Positions 33,261-45,454 of a stretch of 64,000 nt of DNA are shown one piece after another (the first letter of the stretch is position 1; each line of letters opens with the position of its first letter). The translations under genes were made by a program, and so were the position numbers. This stretch comes from Nyssa sinensis (Eukaryota; Streptophyta; Magnoliopsida; Cornales; Nyssaceae). A model generated the notes under the pieces. It did not search any database. It saw only the letters and a list, made by a program, of their open reading frames with translations, and was not told where the DNA came from. The DNA lies in NCBI GenBank assembly GCA_008638375.1, contig CM018046.1:1640501-1704500 (forward strand), given 5' to 3'.

Positions 33261-36200
33261 CATGTCGAAAAAAGAAGAGGAGAGATGACTCAATTTGAGA
33301 AGGAAAAGGGGAATGTTAAAACTCAAGTAAGGCAACCTAATGCCATTAGGATTAACAATCCTAACATCGAATGTCATTTTTTACTTAAGAAGGGACACGT
33401 GAAAAATCAATTTTATATGTTCAAACAATTAATGTCTCAAAAAGACAATAAGAACAATAATGACATGGTAAACAAGAGATCTATCCACCAATGGTTATCA
33501 TGGTTATAATCAAAAGAAATTGTTTAAGCCATGGAACCAAAGACCTCAAGAGAATTACAAATCCTTCCAAGTAACGAATATTCAAAATAGAGACCAATCA
33601 ATCAATAAGTTTCGAAGAGGTCCTACTCCTAGCATTAGCTCAGTTTCTATCTCTAATACTAGGAAACCCTCACCCCCCAAAAAAAAAAAAAAAGAGGTAA
33701 GTTTGAATTTCAAAAGGGACCAAACAAAAGTGAGAGAAGATATACTAAAAGTAAGGACAAGTAGTACATTGTTGGGAAAATAGATACAAATGTTCACAAA
33801 AATGTAGTATTTAGACGGTGGAGGTTCAATTCATATAATGGGAGTCAAGGAAAATTCTTCCTCCTTCTCTAAACCTACATAAAGAACCACCACCCTAAAT
33901 GATAATGTTAGGGGAGGAATCATTCACAAAGATATAATATGTAATCCTAACACTCCTTACCTTAAGAGAATACATTAAGTTGATGTTTGAGTAGTACTAG
34001 TTAATGTTGTGGCAAGAAAAATTGACTAATTCCTATTCACTGTCAGTTGCAATATTGAATACATCAACGAATGAGATCTTTTCACGTGAAGAAGATCAAG
34101 CATCACATGTGGTACATGGACACAAATAATTGTATACATTCAAAGTGAAGTGTCTTACTAAATAAGGATGTGACTGAATAGATTTGAACATGTTATTAGG
34201 AAACTCCTTAAATATTTTATCCAAAGGGAATTAAGGAAATGAGTTTCATAATCTGATTTTTTTAAAAACTAATGAAACATGCAAATGCAATTAAAACCAA
34301 AAATGTTAAATACTTTAAAAAAAAAAATCATCAAAGCTACTTATGTTTTAGAAATCTTGCACAGTTGAACTTGTTGGTCCTGCGAAATCAAGTAGCATAA
34401 GACCCTCTGTTGTGGATGGTTACTCTAAGATAACCACTTGATTAAGTTGTGTAGCTATAGAATTACAAAAAAAAAAAGGGTTGAGAACCTCAATAAAATT
34501 GGTGAAAGCCAATTTATGAAGATTAGGAGGGAATTAAGAGTTGGGGAGATCCCACTCTACTGATATTACTAGGAACAAAATGCATACATTGAATAAGAAA
34601 TTGCAAAGTGATTTATTTGTATGCATAAAAGTACTTAAAAACTATTAATTGGGTCAAAACAATTTAATAAGGGTAAGAATCTATAGTTTTTTACCATCCA
34701 GCGAACTGGTCATTCCCAATTGATCTTAAAGTCATGAAGTGCTGAAATATTTTAAACTAGGAGTAGAGTCAATATGAGAGTAGATTAAACTCGTGAAATG
34801 AAAATGATCATAATGATTCTATCATTACACCCGTTCATAAGTTTATTAAAATACTCTACCATTAGTAATGAACATAGAATCCTAGAGAAACTTTAGTATT
34901 ATAGAATTAACAAATGTTATCATTACTACACTAATGATGATGACTTCTATTCTAGAGAAAGATGATAATGAGGAATGTAAGAACTTAGGGGAAAGATATC
35001 TAGATTACCTCATAAGCACCCGTATACCATAAATATAGAAGGCTAAGATTTGGAAGTGTAACTACGATCATCTCTTAGGATTAGTGTCAAATCTTTATAG
35101 AGAGATAAAACTGGTATTGAAGTTAGTTTCAAAATCTAAAGGACCTTTCAATAATTGAAACAAAATGAACATTCTAAAATAAGATAGGTGAAAACATTTC
35201 TAAAAGAAAGGATTGCCTAATTGTATAAGGTTATAACTAAAAGGAAGGCATTAACTGTGAAGAGACTCATAAAAGATTATTGGCATATGAATGATGTAAA
35301 TGTCATAAGATTGTTATGCACAGTTTGAGAACTTTGCTTCCTACTAAATGGACAACAAAAGTACCTTCCTAAACAGCCTTTGGCTCTTCTAAAAGAGCAA
35401 GTATGGAAAATTTGTTAAAACTATGAATACAAAATGTGAATTAAAGGAAAATTGGAATCCCCTCTAGAATTTCAAAGAAAACAAAGGAATAAGAATCTAT
35501 AGAGTGAAGTACATTGAAGAATTTCTCAAGAAGTTTACAATATGATTTCTATGAGCATAAAATTTCGAACTTATAAGAAGGTCTATAAAAGAATGATTGG
35601 AAGCTTATTTCAAATAGACCATATATAATGCTAGGTGTGAATATATGTATCATCCATTTCTCGAAATCAAACTCAATTATTAGAAGAAGGTACATAAAGG
35701 AGATAAGTTGATGGTATTCACTATATGTGTTGATTGCTTACTAGGATCAAGATGTAATACTTACAATATATGGCACAAGTGGAATTTCTTTCATTTAGAT
35801 ATTTGTCTTATAAACAGTGTTGCAGCAACATAGCTTTTAAGCATGCCAACATTAGATACCATTGTATCTGAGAACAAGTTCAAAAAGAATGATGTCTAAA
35901 ATATATCCTTTTGAATATGAACTTATTAAAATTCTCACAAAACTACTAAGATAGAACAATTTTCAATAAATAGATAATGAATTAGGAATTGGAGAAATTC
36001 CAAATTATGAAAATCGCTTTAAAATGCGTACATATGCTCAAAATCTTCAAAATCTTGTGTATGAAATTAAGATAGAAGAAAGATAAAATAAGGATTAAAA
36101 GCTAATCCATATATATACTTCACACTTTCGAAATTATATATTCGTGTCTGCAATTATAAAATTGAAACCACAGGAACCACAAATTAGTAAATCAAATTGA

Positions 36201-37140
36201 GAATCTAGCAGGGTTGAAAAAGCATAAACAGAGGACCGGTTAACTGGATCTGATGAAATGAAAGATGATACAAGCAAGTTGGTGATCCGCTAACCGGAAG
36301 TACCATATTCGGCTAACCGAGAGATGCTGCAAGCTAATTGACGACTGGCTATCCAGAACAGAGCAATCTGGCTGACCAGAAGAGAAATTGGGAATAAATG
36401 TTGTAGACCTGGAGTGCTAACCAGCTAACCAGAAGTGCTTGACCGACTAACCGGGCAAACGGTCAACTAGCTGTTTTAAGAATTTGACTAGCCAGTTAGA
36501 CACACCTTTTCTCCTTATTTTGAATCTATTTCAGGACAATACTATATAAAAGGGTGTATGGTACATTTGAAAGGATATCTAGAGCTTACCCTTTTGAATC
36601 CAAATCAAGGTCTACACTCACTCAAGGTTTAATCTTTCGAATCAATCAAGTAAGACGCAAGACTCAATTGTAGATTCACAAGCCTCATTAAAGTGAGAAG
36701 GCGAGTCATTTTAAATCTTTGTATCTATAATCTCTCCATTGTTTTTTGTGCTTTGATTGTAATATTCCACCCTATTGTAGAGGAATTTTTGTTCTCGTAT
36801 TTGTAAACTCATTGAGTTTGTGATGCATTGGAGATCGGCTCCGTATCAACCGAGAAGTGTGGAAGTTTGTATGGTGATGTTAAGTTTGTAAGAGGTGAAG
36901 CTAGCACCAGTATTAATAGCTATAGTGGAAATGCAAATGATTGGATCAAGGGATCATCATCCAAGAGTGGATGTAGGCTAGTGTTTTAGCCGAACTACTA
37001 TAAATCGCTTATGTGCCCTAGATTTCTCCTTTAACTGCTCTTCTTGTGTGGTGTGCAAGTTTCAAAAAGGGGAAAGAGAGTTCAAATGTTCAAAACCCTA
37101 GTCAACCTATTCACCCCTCTCCTCTAGGTTGCTTCTTCAG
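33261..37140 (+). mobile_element. Ty1/copia-like remnant, heavily decayed
   Basis: The plus strand carries a decayed zinc knuckle (ECHFLLKKGHVKNQFYMFKQ near 33,370). A protease-region echo follows at 33,810-33,960 (GGGSIHIMG, NDNVRGGII, CNPNTPYLK), as in copia elements. Near 34,370 there is a GAG-pre-integrase/integrase echo (LVGPAKSSS...VVDGYSK). Many stops and frameshifts break every frame. The 3' part (36,770-37,140) ends with CAACCTATTCACCCCTCTCC, a phrase common near plant copia LTR ends. It interrupts the older LTR element's gag. Confidence 0.5.
36230..36500. repeat. Degenerate CTAACCGG/AGTGCT minisatellite
   Basis: About eight diverged units of the form GGCTAACC(G/A)GAAGTGCT, spaced 20-45 bases apart, occur here, for example CCGCTAACCGGAAG, CGGCTAACCGAGAG, CAGCTAACCAGAAGTGCT and CGACTAACCGGGC. 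They probably belong to an LTR or leader of the copia-like remnant. Confidence 0.55.
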
Positions 37141-37149
37141 ATTAGAGGG

Positions 37150-37740
37150 GTAAAAAAAAGATAACTACGAGATTTGTAAACCTAATGAGAAGAAATCAAG
37201 GAGCATGTGAATGAATTGAGTGATGAAGAATTTGAAGATTTTTCTGTAGGATCCAAAAGAGACATATATCATAAGACTCATGGTATATAATACAAAGGTC
37301 AACTTTTCAAAATTATTGTATGAAATTTTTTTTTTTTTGATCGGTTGAAATTATTGTATGAAAATTGATAGACCATCTTTCAATAATCATCTTCATATGA
37401 AGACAAAAACTAAAAACCTTCAGTCTATGGTAACAACTCCTATTGTAAAGAAAGAAAGAGAAAATAGTTCAGAACTAGTACATTAAATTAAGTGGCACAA
37501 ATAGATTTCCCTAGCTCTTGTCGAGGAGAAAATACTAATTTAATCACTCTTGTAGAGAAGCAAGAAATTCCCATAAGTGTAGTCAACGCTACCAATAAGA
37601 ACGAATATGAAGTATTATTGGATGATTATGAGAGGTTTGAAATTGTAGTATTGGATCAAGGAGATGATTTTTCTTATTTTGTTAAGATATTATTATTGTT
37701 ATCAAAAGAAGAACCTAAAATTATAGACTTGTGAAAGCAC
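37150..37740 (+). pseudogene. gag/pol remnant of the LTR retrotransposon (3' piece)
   Basis: It begins with a segment resembling 32,700-32,755 (GATTTGTAAACCT...AAGAAATCAAG). It includes an open stretch at 37,492-37,734 with FPSSCRGENTNLITLVEKQE and VVNATNKNEYEVLLDDYERF. The protein is not identified with certainty. Placement before a purine tract and the 3' LTR marks it as retrotransposon body. Confidence 0.35.
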
Positions 37741-37869
37741 AAATTTTTAAAATTTCAATTGTTCTTGAAAAGATTCAACTATTGTTGCCAAGTTACGGAC
37801 AAGTTCGAGATTGAGTACATTGGTACATCCGGTTAGCTTGATGACGAGTTCTTTTCAAGTGGAGGAGTC

Positions 37870-38097
37870 TGATATAAAATAGATATGGTGCCCACTAAAA
37901 TCATGCATATTTATTTCATAATTATTTTAGGATTCTTTGATTTCCAAATTTAAGCTAAACTCAAATTTTATTATTTTTAGTAATTTTTTTTACTTTCTTT
38001 ATTTCGCTTTTTATCATTAATAAATTTGAGAACTTTTCTCTTATTGTTGTTGGATTCTGAATTTTGAGTATCAACGTGCTCAAATCCATCGTTTACA
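37870..38097 (+). repeat. 3' LTR of the old LTR retrotransposon
   Basis: It starts TGATATAAAATAGATATGG and ends GTTTACA. It aligns with 30,302-30,355 and 31,296-31,528, with an internal deletion of roughly 80 bp and a small insertion near its start. Confidence 0.6.
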
Positions 38098-38540
38098 CTT
38101 TGTGCTACGTCATTTTGTTAATTAATTCATGGAAATAAATCATCCACTACAATCTATCTCCTTTATTAACACTCTTATCTCCATTCTTATTTTCTTTCAC
38201 ATAGTTTAGCAAATTTATATATATTTTTCCTTATCCCGTCTTAGAGTGTGAATCATCACATAGCCTTAAGCTTCAAACACAAATAAGTTCAAAGCAAGTT
38301 ATTCTAGTTATAAATAAGTTCAAAGCAATTAACCAAAAATCCATAAAAACTTTTAAGCTTTTATAGTGGGTTAAGTAAAGAGAGACGCAATTTAAGGAAG
38401 AAGAAAAAAATTATAGAGCATCTAAAGTAAAGTAAATATAAGAGTATAATTAAAGAGAGTGAAATTAGGGTTTACATACAAACTACTTTGAAATATGAAA
38501 CCACTATCTGACCTCAATCACTAAAAGTGTTAAAAGTATT
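38098..38540. repeat. NLR/RLK junction segment, copy 2
   Basis: Right half of the NLR2 3' flank, matching 13,700-14,040 and 45,490-45,840. It runs into the 3' end of RLK1, linking the two genes. Confidence 0.65.
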
Positions 38541-38935
38541 TACTATTTAGGGCAATTTCCTTCGAACTTCGGCATTGACTGGGTTATGCCGCATTCTGCT
38601 AGAGATTTGCTTTTGACTTGGTCCGGTTGCCAGCTTGGTAAAGACACCATTTCTGTATGGAAATTGGCTCCTAACTGTCTTATGTGGAGCATTTGGAAAG
38701 AAAGGAACCAAAAAGTTTTTGAGGATAAGGAGCTGTCCTCCTTTTGTTACAAAGATCTTTTTTTGCGTTTGTTATTTCTTTGGGCCAAGGAGGCTTTGCC
38801 TATAAATGCTATTTCTTTAGTCGATTTTTTGGGGGATCTTAGGCATTAATTTTGTAGCCAATCCCTTCCTCTTGTCTTTTTTGGGGTGCCCTTCTCAGGC
38901 CCTTTTTATACATATTACTTTTACTGATAAATAAA
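38541..38935 (+). mobile_element. LINE 3' end, 5'-truncated, inserted in RLK1 last exon
   Basis: An open frame (38,586-38,849) contains LLTWSGCQLGKDTISVWKLA and CLMWSIWKERNQKVFEDKEL. This is the zf-RVT C-terminal region of L1-type LINE ORF2, ending in a stop and the usual AGGCCCTTTTTATACATATT tail. RLK2 has no such insertion at the equivalent place. The frame is intact, so this is the youngest of the three LINE tails in the window. Confidence 0.8.
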
Positions 38936-38937
38936 TT

Positions 38938-41238
38938 GAAATTGTGCTCATCACACTTCAGTTGGTAGAAAAGCAGGATTTGCAGGTGTTGGTGGTAGAG
39001 GAACAAGTTCATTGCTAAGCATTGAGACAACATCGGACATAGTAGGTCAATCAGTACCTCAACAGAGTAGATGTAGAAGAAGGATATCCCAGTATTGGAT
39101 CAGTCAAGTCCAACCCTTGATCAGCATTCCACAACTCCCATGCCTGCATTATTCAGTTATATGTAACTATTGCATTGTTATATCTCATATCAACAACACT
39201 GCAATGCCTAAACAACAAGAAAAGGAAAGGTATATCAGTTGCTCACATATCCAAGAAGATTGAGACTGTCACCATGACAAAAACCAGTATTCTTCTTGCC
39301 GCTCACAATCTCAAGCAGCAATATTCCAAAGCTAAATACATCAGAGTTTATCAAGAAAAGGCCTTCCATTGCGTATTCAGGAGCCATATACCCACTAAAT
39401 TTTAAAATACAGCAGAACCATTGTTAGTACCTCAGGGCAGCTTATGTTTCTTTTTTGCTACAATGTGAGTTGTGTATGTATCAGCAGAGGTTTTTGTTTT
39501 TACTTACTAAGTTCCAACAATCCAATTTGTGTTTGCCTGTGAGTCATTGCCACAAAATATCCGCACCGTGCCAAAATCTGATATTTTGGGGTTCATTTCA
39601 TTATGTAATAGAATATTACTGGCCTTTAGATCTCAATGAATGATATGCAATCTTGAGAATTGATGCAGGTAAAGAAGCCCTTGAGCAATCCCTTCAATGA
39701 TGTGAATGTGTGTCCCCCAATCCAACATCTCTTTTTTGTTTGGGTCTACATTGAGTTTACATTAGACAAAAAGGATTTAAATAGAAAAAAATGTTGAAAA
39801 TAGTGATCAAATATGGGAGAACACTAACCAAATAGGAAGAAATCCAAACTTTTATTGGCCATGTACTCGTATACTAATATATTATCTTCTTGCTCGATGT
39901 AGCAACCTAATAGTCTAACAAGATTCCGGTGCTGGAGTGTGGCTATTAGTATTGTCTCATTTCTGAACTGCTGGAGCCGTTGACCAGATCTTTTAGAAAG
40001 CCTCTTCACTGCTATTTCTTGCCTCTTGCATGACTTACCCTATCAAATTACACAGATCAGTAACCTTATTTAAACTGTCACTTGACTAGTCAAATAAATT
40101 CCAAGAATGAAAAAACATTTGAGTGCCACAGAGAAAACAATTTTGCCAGAAATTTTTTGGGGAGGTCAAATCAAGAAGTGTCACTAAAGAAGATGAGAAA
40201 ATTTTACATAAATTAAAAGGTAGAGTTTTTGGGCATTGTTGGCATTCTTAATTACTTGGCAACAAGATTTTACCTGTACATTTTCCTACAGTAGAAATTC
40301 AATGTTACCTTGTAAACAGGTCCAAGGCCTCCCTCTCCAAGCTTATTGGCTTCCGAGAAGTTAGTTGTTGCAGCAGAGATACTTGCAAAGCTAAACAATG
40401 GCAACTCAATGTCCTTCCCTCCCTTTCTCATGTTATTCCCAGCGTTTTTTTCATCAGTTGTATTAGTACTAGCACTAAAATCAAATAACAATAAATCCTC
40501 ACTTGAATCCCTCTATCCTGTTTATTATCATAGAATGGCAAGACTGTCAACTTTCTGGAAATCGAAGTGATTTCTAATGAAAATTTACTTCCAAGAGGTC
40601 ACAATTTATGGTTTATTTCAAAATAGTCCAAGTCAGTCCACAAAACATGTTCTTAAGTATTGCTTTTCAAAAAGGATATGATTTAATTGTTCTATATTGA
40701 TGTAAATACTGCTTATATGTTTGTGAGAATGCAAGCTCTGAGATTTGTGGCTAAAACTTACAAGTAACCATTTGTTTGAGCTTTCTCATGCATAAACAGC
40801 TATGATACCACCGGAAATTAGTACTGTAAGTGAAACCAGCACTGATATGATCACCCAGAAATTCTTCCTGTTCCCTGAATTCATACACTAGAATCATCAT
40901 TAGTTAATAATTTAAAAAATACAAAACTACTACGTAAATGGACAAAAAGAAGACATTAGGTTTTCAGTAGAAGTTACTTTTGTAGCCACATACCTCCACC
41001 ATTATGAAGCTCAGAAGCTGCAAGTTTCAGATAGAGATCTTGTTTAGTGTTGTTGCCATCTGAGAGTTGTAGATTCGGTAAAGCTCCTTACCATACTAAA
41101 CACCCACTACTATTATAAGCATAGGCTGTGCAGGAACAATTTTGCATACAACCCAATTCGCACCATTTAGGGCTCTTAGCAGGAAATGTTTTTGCATTTG
41201 CTGGCAGTTTCATGTTTGAAATTTTCAAAAACTTATCA
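38938..41238 (-). pseudogene. RLK1: S-domain (G-type lectin) receptor kinase pseudogene, 5'-truncated
   Basis: Pieces of all seven exons align with RLK2: E1 end 40,994-41,238 (PAN region only), E2 40,768-40,874 (transmembrane), E3 40,309-40,517 ([10 protein letters not shown]), E4 39,829-40,039 ([10 protein letters not shown]), E5 39,508-39,745, E6 39,247-39,394 ([11 protein letters not shown]) and E7 38,938-39,143. The lectin and S-glycoprotein domains are missing. Lesions: GAA to TAA in E1 (VW*GA), a 1-bp loss and a ruined donor (GT to TT) in E2, TAG at the start of E3, TGA replacing the catalytic-loop Arg in E5 (IIH*DLK, 39,633-39,635), a deletion with frameshift in E7, and a LINE in E7. 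It cannot make an active receptor. Confidence 0.92.
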
Positions 41239-43360
41239 ACAGACTTAACTGGGGGTGGGTGTTGGCTGAGCTTGAATAGAAAAAATTAATATAAAAATAA
41301 TTTTGAAAACTTGATCAAATAGTTAAATACATTTTCTAAATCAGCTTTTACCTACTGCAAAAACTTCCCAAACCATAATCTTTTACAGGTCTGTTTTTTC
41401 GCTCAACTGTGGATTTTCAGGTTGACGGACACCCACAATTGGTGGAAGCAACGGCAAACTACCGCTGTATACGGTGGAGTGAGGGTTATAGTTATAGATT
41501 TTTGACTACTCAATGGAAAACATTGAGGGAAACAAAAGAGGCTAGTAGGCTGATCGCAACAGGAAGCTTCAACATTAGTGCAATTAGAAAAAACGAGGTG
41601 TGCTTCTGTCAGACATCCGCGATCTCAACTGTGCCTAACATTTTTCATCGAAAGATTATCAGCACCACCATACATGTAATCAACATTGCTCAATCTGTAA
41701 AAACTAGTGGGTTTTTTTTTTTTTTTTTTTATAGTTTCTTTGAGTAAAACTTTCTAACTCACAAGAATCTGGCAGAAAAAAAGTGCTTAGACATACCGAA
41801 TCAGCAAGAATCAAATGGGCTATGGACACCATTATCCATTATTAGGAATTTGAGGCATGTCGCCTAGCAACGATGCCATGCAGGCGTGTAGCCTTGCTGA
41901 GCAACATGGCTTCAGTGACGTGATCAGGTCAAATCTTGATTCTATTAGCTATTTTGTCGAACACATAAAGCACACATTATGACTAACTTTTTTATCTGTT
42001 GAAATAAGAGTATAGGGCAAAGGCTCGGCCCTCTAATATTATCAACCAAATTACATGGGCAATCAAAATTCTACTAATTTTTCTTTTCTTTTTTTTGATA
42101 TAATAATGTGGAGAAAAGAATTGAAATCATGTTAATTGTATAAGAAATGGACAAGAAAAAAAATTTAAAATTGAACAAAGAAATTTCATAGTTATGTATA
42201 TCAAATTCAAATAAACATGTATCATAAATTATGTCATGATAATGTTTTAAATTGAAATATATGTAACATGTACTATCATTTTTTTTCCGTATATCCTTAG
42301 CACTGGATTTTTTTTTCCAACGGACAGTGTAACATCGGGTGCGAGGATAATATTGCCTTGCAGTTCGTTTAGCACTCTCTAATTGAGCGTAAAGATGATA
42401 ATTAATTTTTATTTTTTTGTTAGAATTTACTATATCTTACTCCTAAAAAGATGAATTTAAAAAAAATATATATCTATTTATTAGAATTTGAGACAAATTT
42501 AAAATAAAAGCAACCTGTCTTATGATATAAAAGATGAGTTTTGTGCTATAATATTGCCTTGCAGTCCGTGGAGCACTCTCCAGCTAGGCATCATGGTCTT
42601 CAATGCCGAGGGCTTATGAGCCAGCCCTTTATTGCTTCTTCTTGATGGTAAATCAGGGAGGGTTGGAATTGTGGACCCGGGAAAACTAATCCAAAGGCAT
42701 ATATAGTCATCCTGCCAATCTGGGGTTTGACATACCTTTGTTTTTTTTATACAATAATGTGGAGAAGGAATGAACTTATGTCCATTGCAAGGACGGAGTA
42801 AAAAAAATATTAAGGGGCAAAAAAAAATTTGAATAAATTTTAGAAGATTTTTTTTTCCAATTGGAGGAAAATACTTTACAAAATTGATTCTAAATTTACA
42901 TGTAAAAAACAAGTTTTCCAAATTTTGAGGGGACAAAAACTTTTTTTCTCTCAAATCAGGAGAAAAAATTTCACAAAATTAGTCAAAAATTACATGTGAA
43001 AAAAAAAATTCTCAAATTTGGGGGGTTACAGGTCCCTTTAATCTAAACTAAGTTCCTTCATTGAGAGTGGGTATTTGTACCACTTACATAAGATCTTCAA
43101 TTCTAACCGACCTTTGTTAATACTTGCTTTTGCAGATAAGAAAAAATTTCATAAGTTTGATTATGATAAAAAAAAGTTTAGTGGTAAAGATGGATGAATT
43201 TTTTTATGATTATGTAAATTAATTTTTAATATGTGGCTTATCTTTTGAAATAATAATCATCATAACATTATTTATACCATATGTCAGAAACTGATTTGCA
43301 TGACTATAAAAAAAATTTCATGCATCCTTACCACCATACTTTTTTCCCTACTTTATGGCT
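41239..43360. other. Intergenic with small duplications
   Basis: No supported gene. An open stretch at 41,409-41,747 has no recognisable similarity and ends in a poly-T artefact. Two direct duplications are visible: AATATTGCCTTGCAG(T)...AGCACTCTC at 42,349 and 42,549, and an 80-bp AT-rich unit at about 42,860-42,935 and 42,955-43,025. Confidence 0.55.
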
Positions 43361-43640
43361 AGGCCCTGTAAACGGGTCGGGTCTGATCCGAACTCGGATC
43401 TGGACTCGTTTACATAAGACCCGGACTCGTTAACAAGATATGATCCAGACTCGTTAAAAACTAATTAAATGGTTGGGTATAGATTCATTGGATAATACCT
43501 GTTAAAGACCCGACCTGCTAAATCATTAACAAACACACACACATATACTCTCTCTCTCTAATATAATATTGAAGTTAGAGTATTTAATCTCCTAACAAAG
43601 TCGTATATACACACACACACACACACAAATACGTAAAAGT

Positions 43641-43680
<40 letters not shown>

Positions 43681-44334
43681 CTTAATAAAGTTATTGTCTT
43701 CAACCTTCTAGTACCGTCTTATGATATGAAAATATTTTGGAGATCACTTTATGGAATTTTTTATGAATATGACTATCAATATCCAATTTCATTGAATGAA
43801 CATTCTATTAAAAATCATTATAAGCATTTTTTTGTCTTGAATGAGTAATCTTTATTTCATTTTATTTCATTTTTATTCTATATTATTTTTATTCTATTTC
43901 TTATTATATTTAGAAGTAAGGCAACTTTTTGTAGGCCTAAATTCTTGATAAAAATTAAAAAATTTCTAGATGACTATTATTGTCATTTTACCATTTATCA
44001 TGTATTCGATCGTAAGAATGAAATATACAAATAATAATGGCTATCACATGAAACAATTTCAATCAACAATGACATAATGAAGGCCAATAAAATCTTTTAT
44101 TTGTAACGCCAAATTAGACTACTCCAAATAAAAAAATTTAGTTCTTAATTTTTTATTTTTTGCAAACGGACCAATTTTCAGAGTCGGAGACCTAGATCCG
44201 GCAGATTCAAATCCGGGTCCAGTTGAGGCGGATCTTAACGAATCCAGATCCGAATCTACCTGTTTAAACCTGACGGGTCCAAAGTTAAATCTTAAAAGAG
44301 TCTATCCAGATCTGATCCATTAACAGACGTACCA
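43361..44334. mobile_element. hAT-like non-autonomous element
   Basis: The left end AGGCCCTGTAAACGGGTCGG and its continuation GGTCTGATCC...GGATCTGGACTCG resemble, inverted, the right end with GATCTGATCCATTAACAGAC. Many GGATCTG/CGGGTC phrases at both ends are typical of short plant hAT relatives. The interior contains (CA)n and (GA)n runs and no transposase. Another fragment of the same type lies at 54,085-54,290. Confidence 0.5.
43609..43679. repeat. (CA)n and (GA)n microsatellites
   Basis: A CA run at 43,609-43,627 and a GA run at 43,643-43,678. Confidence 0.95.
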
Positions 44335-45454
44335 GTGAGCACCGAGGAAAATCTGATCCTGGATGTTCGAACTATTCCCAGGAGAATTTAGGCTAGCGTT
44401 GGATTTGTGTTGTCACTGTTGTGCATTAGAGCTCGGTGGATTTGAAATTCCAGGCCCAAATCTGAAAAAAAAAGAAAGATGCTTTCACTTCTAAAATGCG
44501 GATTTGAAATGAAGGCATTATCTGTTCATGGATTTGACAACCCAAGATTTGTGAGAAGGGACTCAAGTCTAAATAATAATGCTTTTAACTTTTTCATTCG
44601 AGAGGGAAATTTTTTGAATAAGTCTGATATAATGATAATATATTATTTTAATAATATTTTATTATGTATAATATAATTCATTTATTTTAATAAGACATAA
44701 TATATATGGTAAAGTTTTATTAAAATACTACATTGACACATGACATGCCGGATCCATAAAAAAATACCTTAACTGTGTAAGATGCGAGGACTAAGTTAGA
44801 TATAATGAACAGATTAGATAAGGCCATGAAACATCTACTGGGCCGCAAATCCAAGTAAAATTAGTCTTTATCTTCTCCTTTCAAAAGGGGCAATCGAAAG
44901 TTGTCACCACTTATACCGAGTTTCTTAGAACATTTTTAACGATTACTCAAATCTAAATTTGAGTTGAAATTTATAAAAAAAATCTTTTCTAACTTTACAT
45001 TCAAATCCATACCAAATATGTTTTTACTCAAATTAAAGCCCAAATCTGTACTTTACTATTCATAGAATTAAATTTATAAATATAACTTAACTTGAGTAAG
45101 ATTATTGGAGAGTATAAAACTCAAAATCAATTTTTATTCAAATTTTAAGTTAAATCTGAATTAAATTTTAAGTCACTGGAGATGAACTTGGTATGTACAA
45201 AGTGCCCGTTTGTAAATCCTTTTGGTTATAAGCCTTCTATTATATAGAGAGGATTTGAAATGCCTGCAGTATATATTTTGCCTTCATGTAAGCAGCATTC
45301 ATTAACCCATGGATTGAATTATGTTTTCACCTTATTCCATCCAGAATTAGAACGTTGTATTTCCTATATTCTTGGCGGATGATGAGTTTGGGTATTTTTC
45401 CTATATCATTTTCTTAAACGTCCGTTTCTACCGCCGATCCAAAGGAACACTATA
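44335..45454. other. Intergenic, no gene seen
   Basis: AT-rich sequence without recognisable coding or repeat structure. Confidence 0.55.

Larger units (their letters stand above)
30302..38097 (+). mobile_element. Old LTR retrotransposon with nested insertions
   Basis: The 5' LTR starts TGATGGTACC at 30,302 and resumes after a nested element at 31,296-31,528. A primer site TGGTATCACAAC at 31,534, close to the initiator-Met PBS TGGTATCAGAGC, follows. The 3' LTR is 37,870-38,097, preceded by a purine-rich AGTGGAGGAG. The two LTRs share CATGCATAT, TTATTTTAGGATTCTTT and CAACGTGCTC-like blocks but differ by deletions. The body retains gag-like pieces only. The flanks rejoin in the NLR1 copy (AAATGTCCAAAA...GTGCATAATTT), confirming an insertion. 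No clear target duplication is visible. Confidence 0.7.

Noticed and set aside
36230..36500. CRISPR-like spaced repeats
   Set aside because: Units are degenerate and irregularly spaced, in a plant retrotransposon context; not CRISPR.
41409..41747. 112-codon plus-strand frame
   Set aside because: No family resemblance, ends in a run of Phe from poly-T, and lies among decayed repeats.
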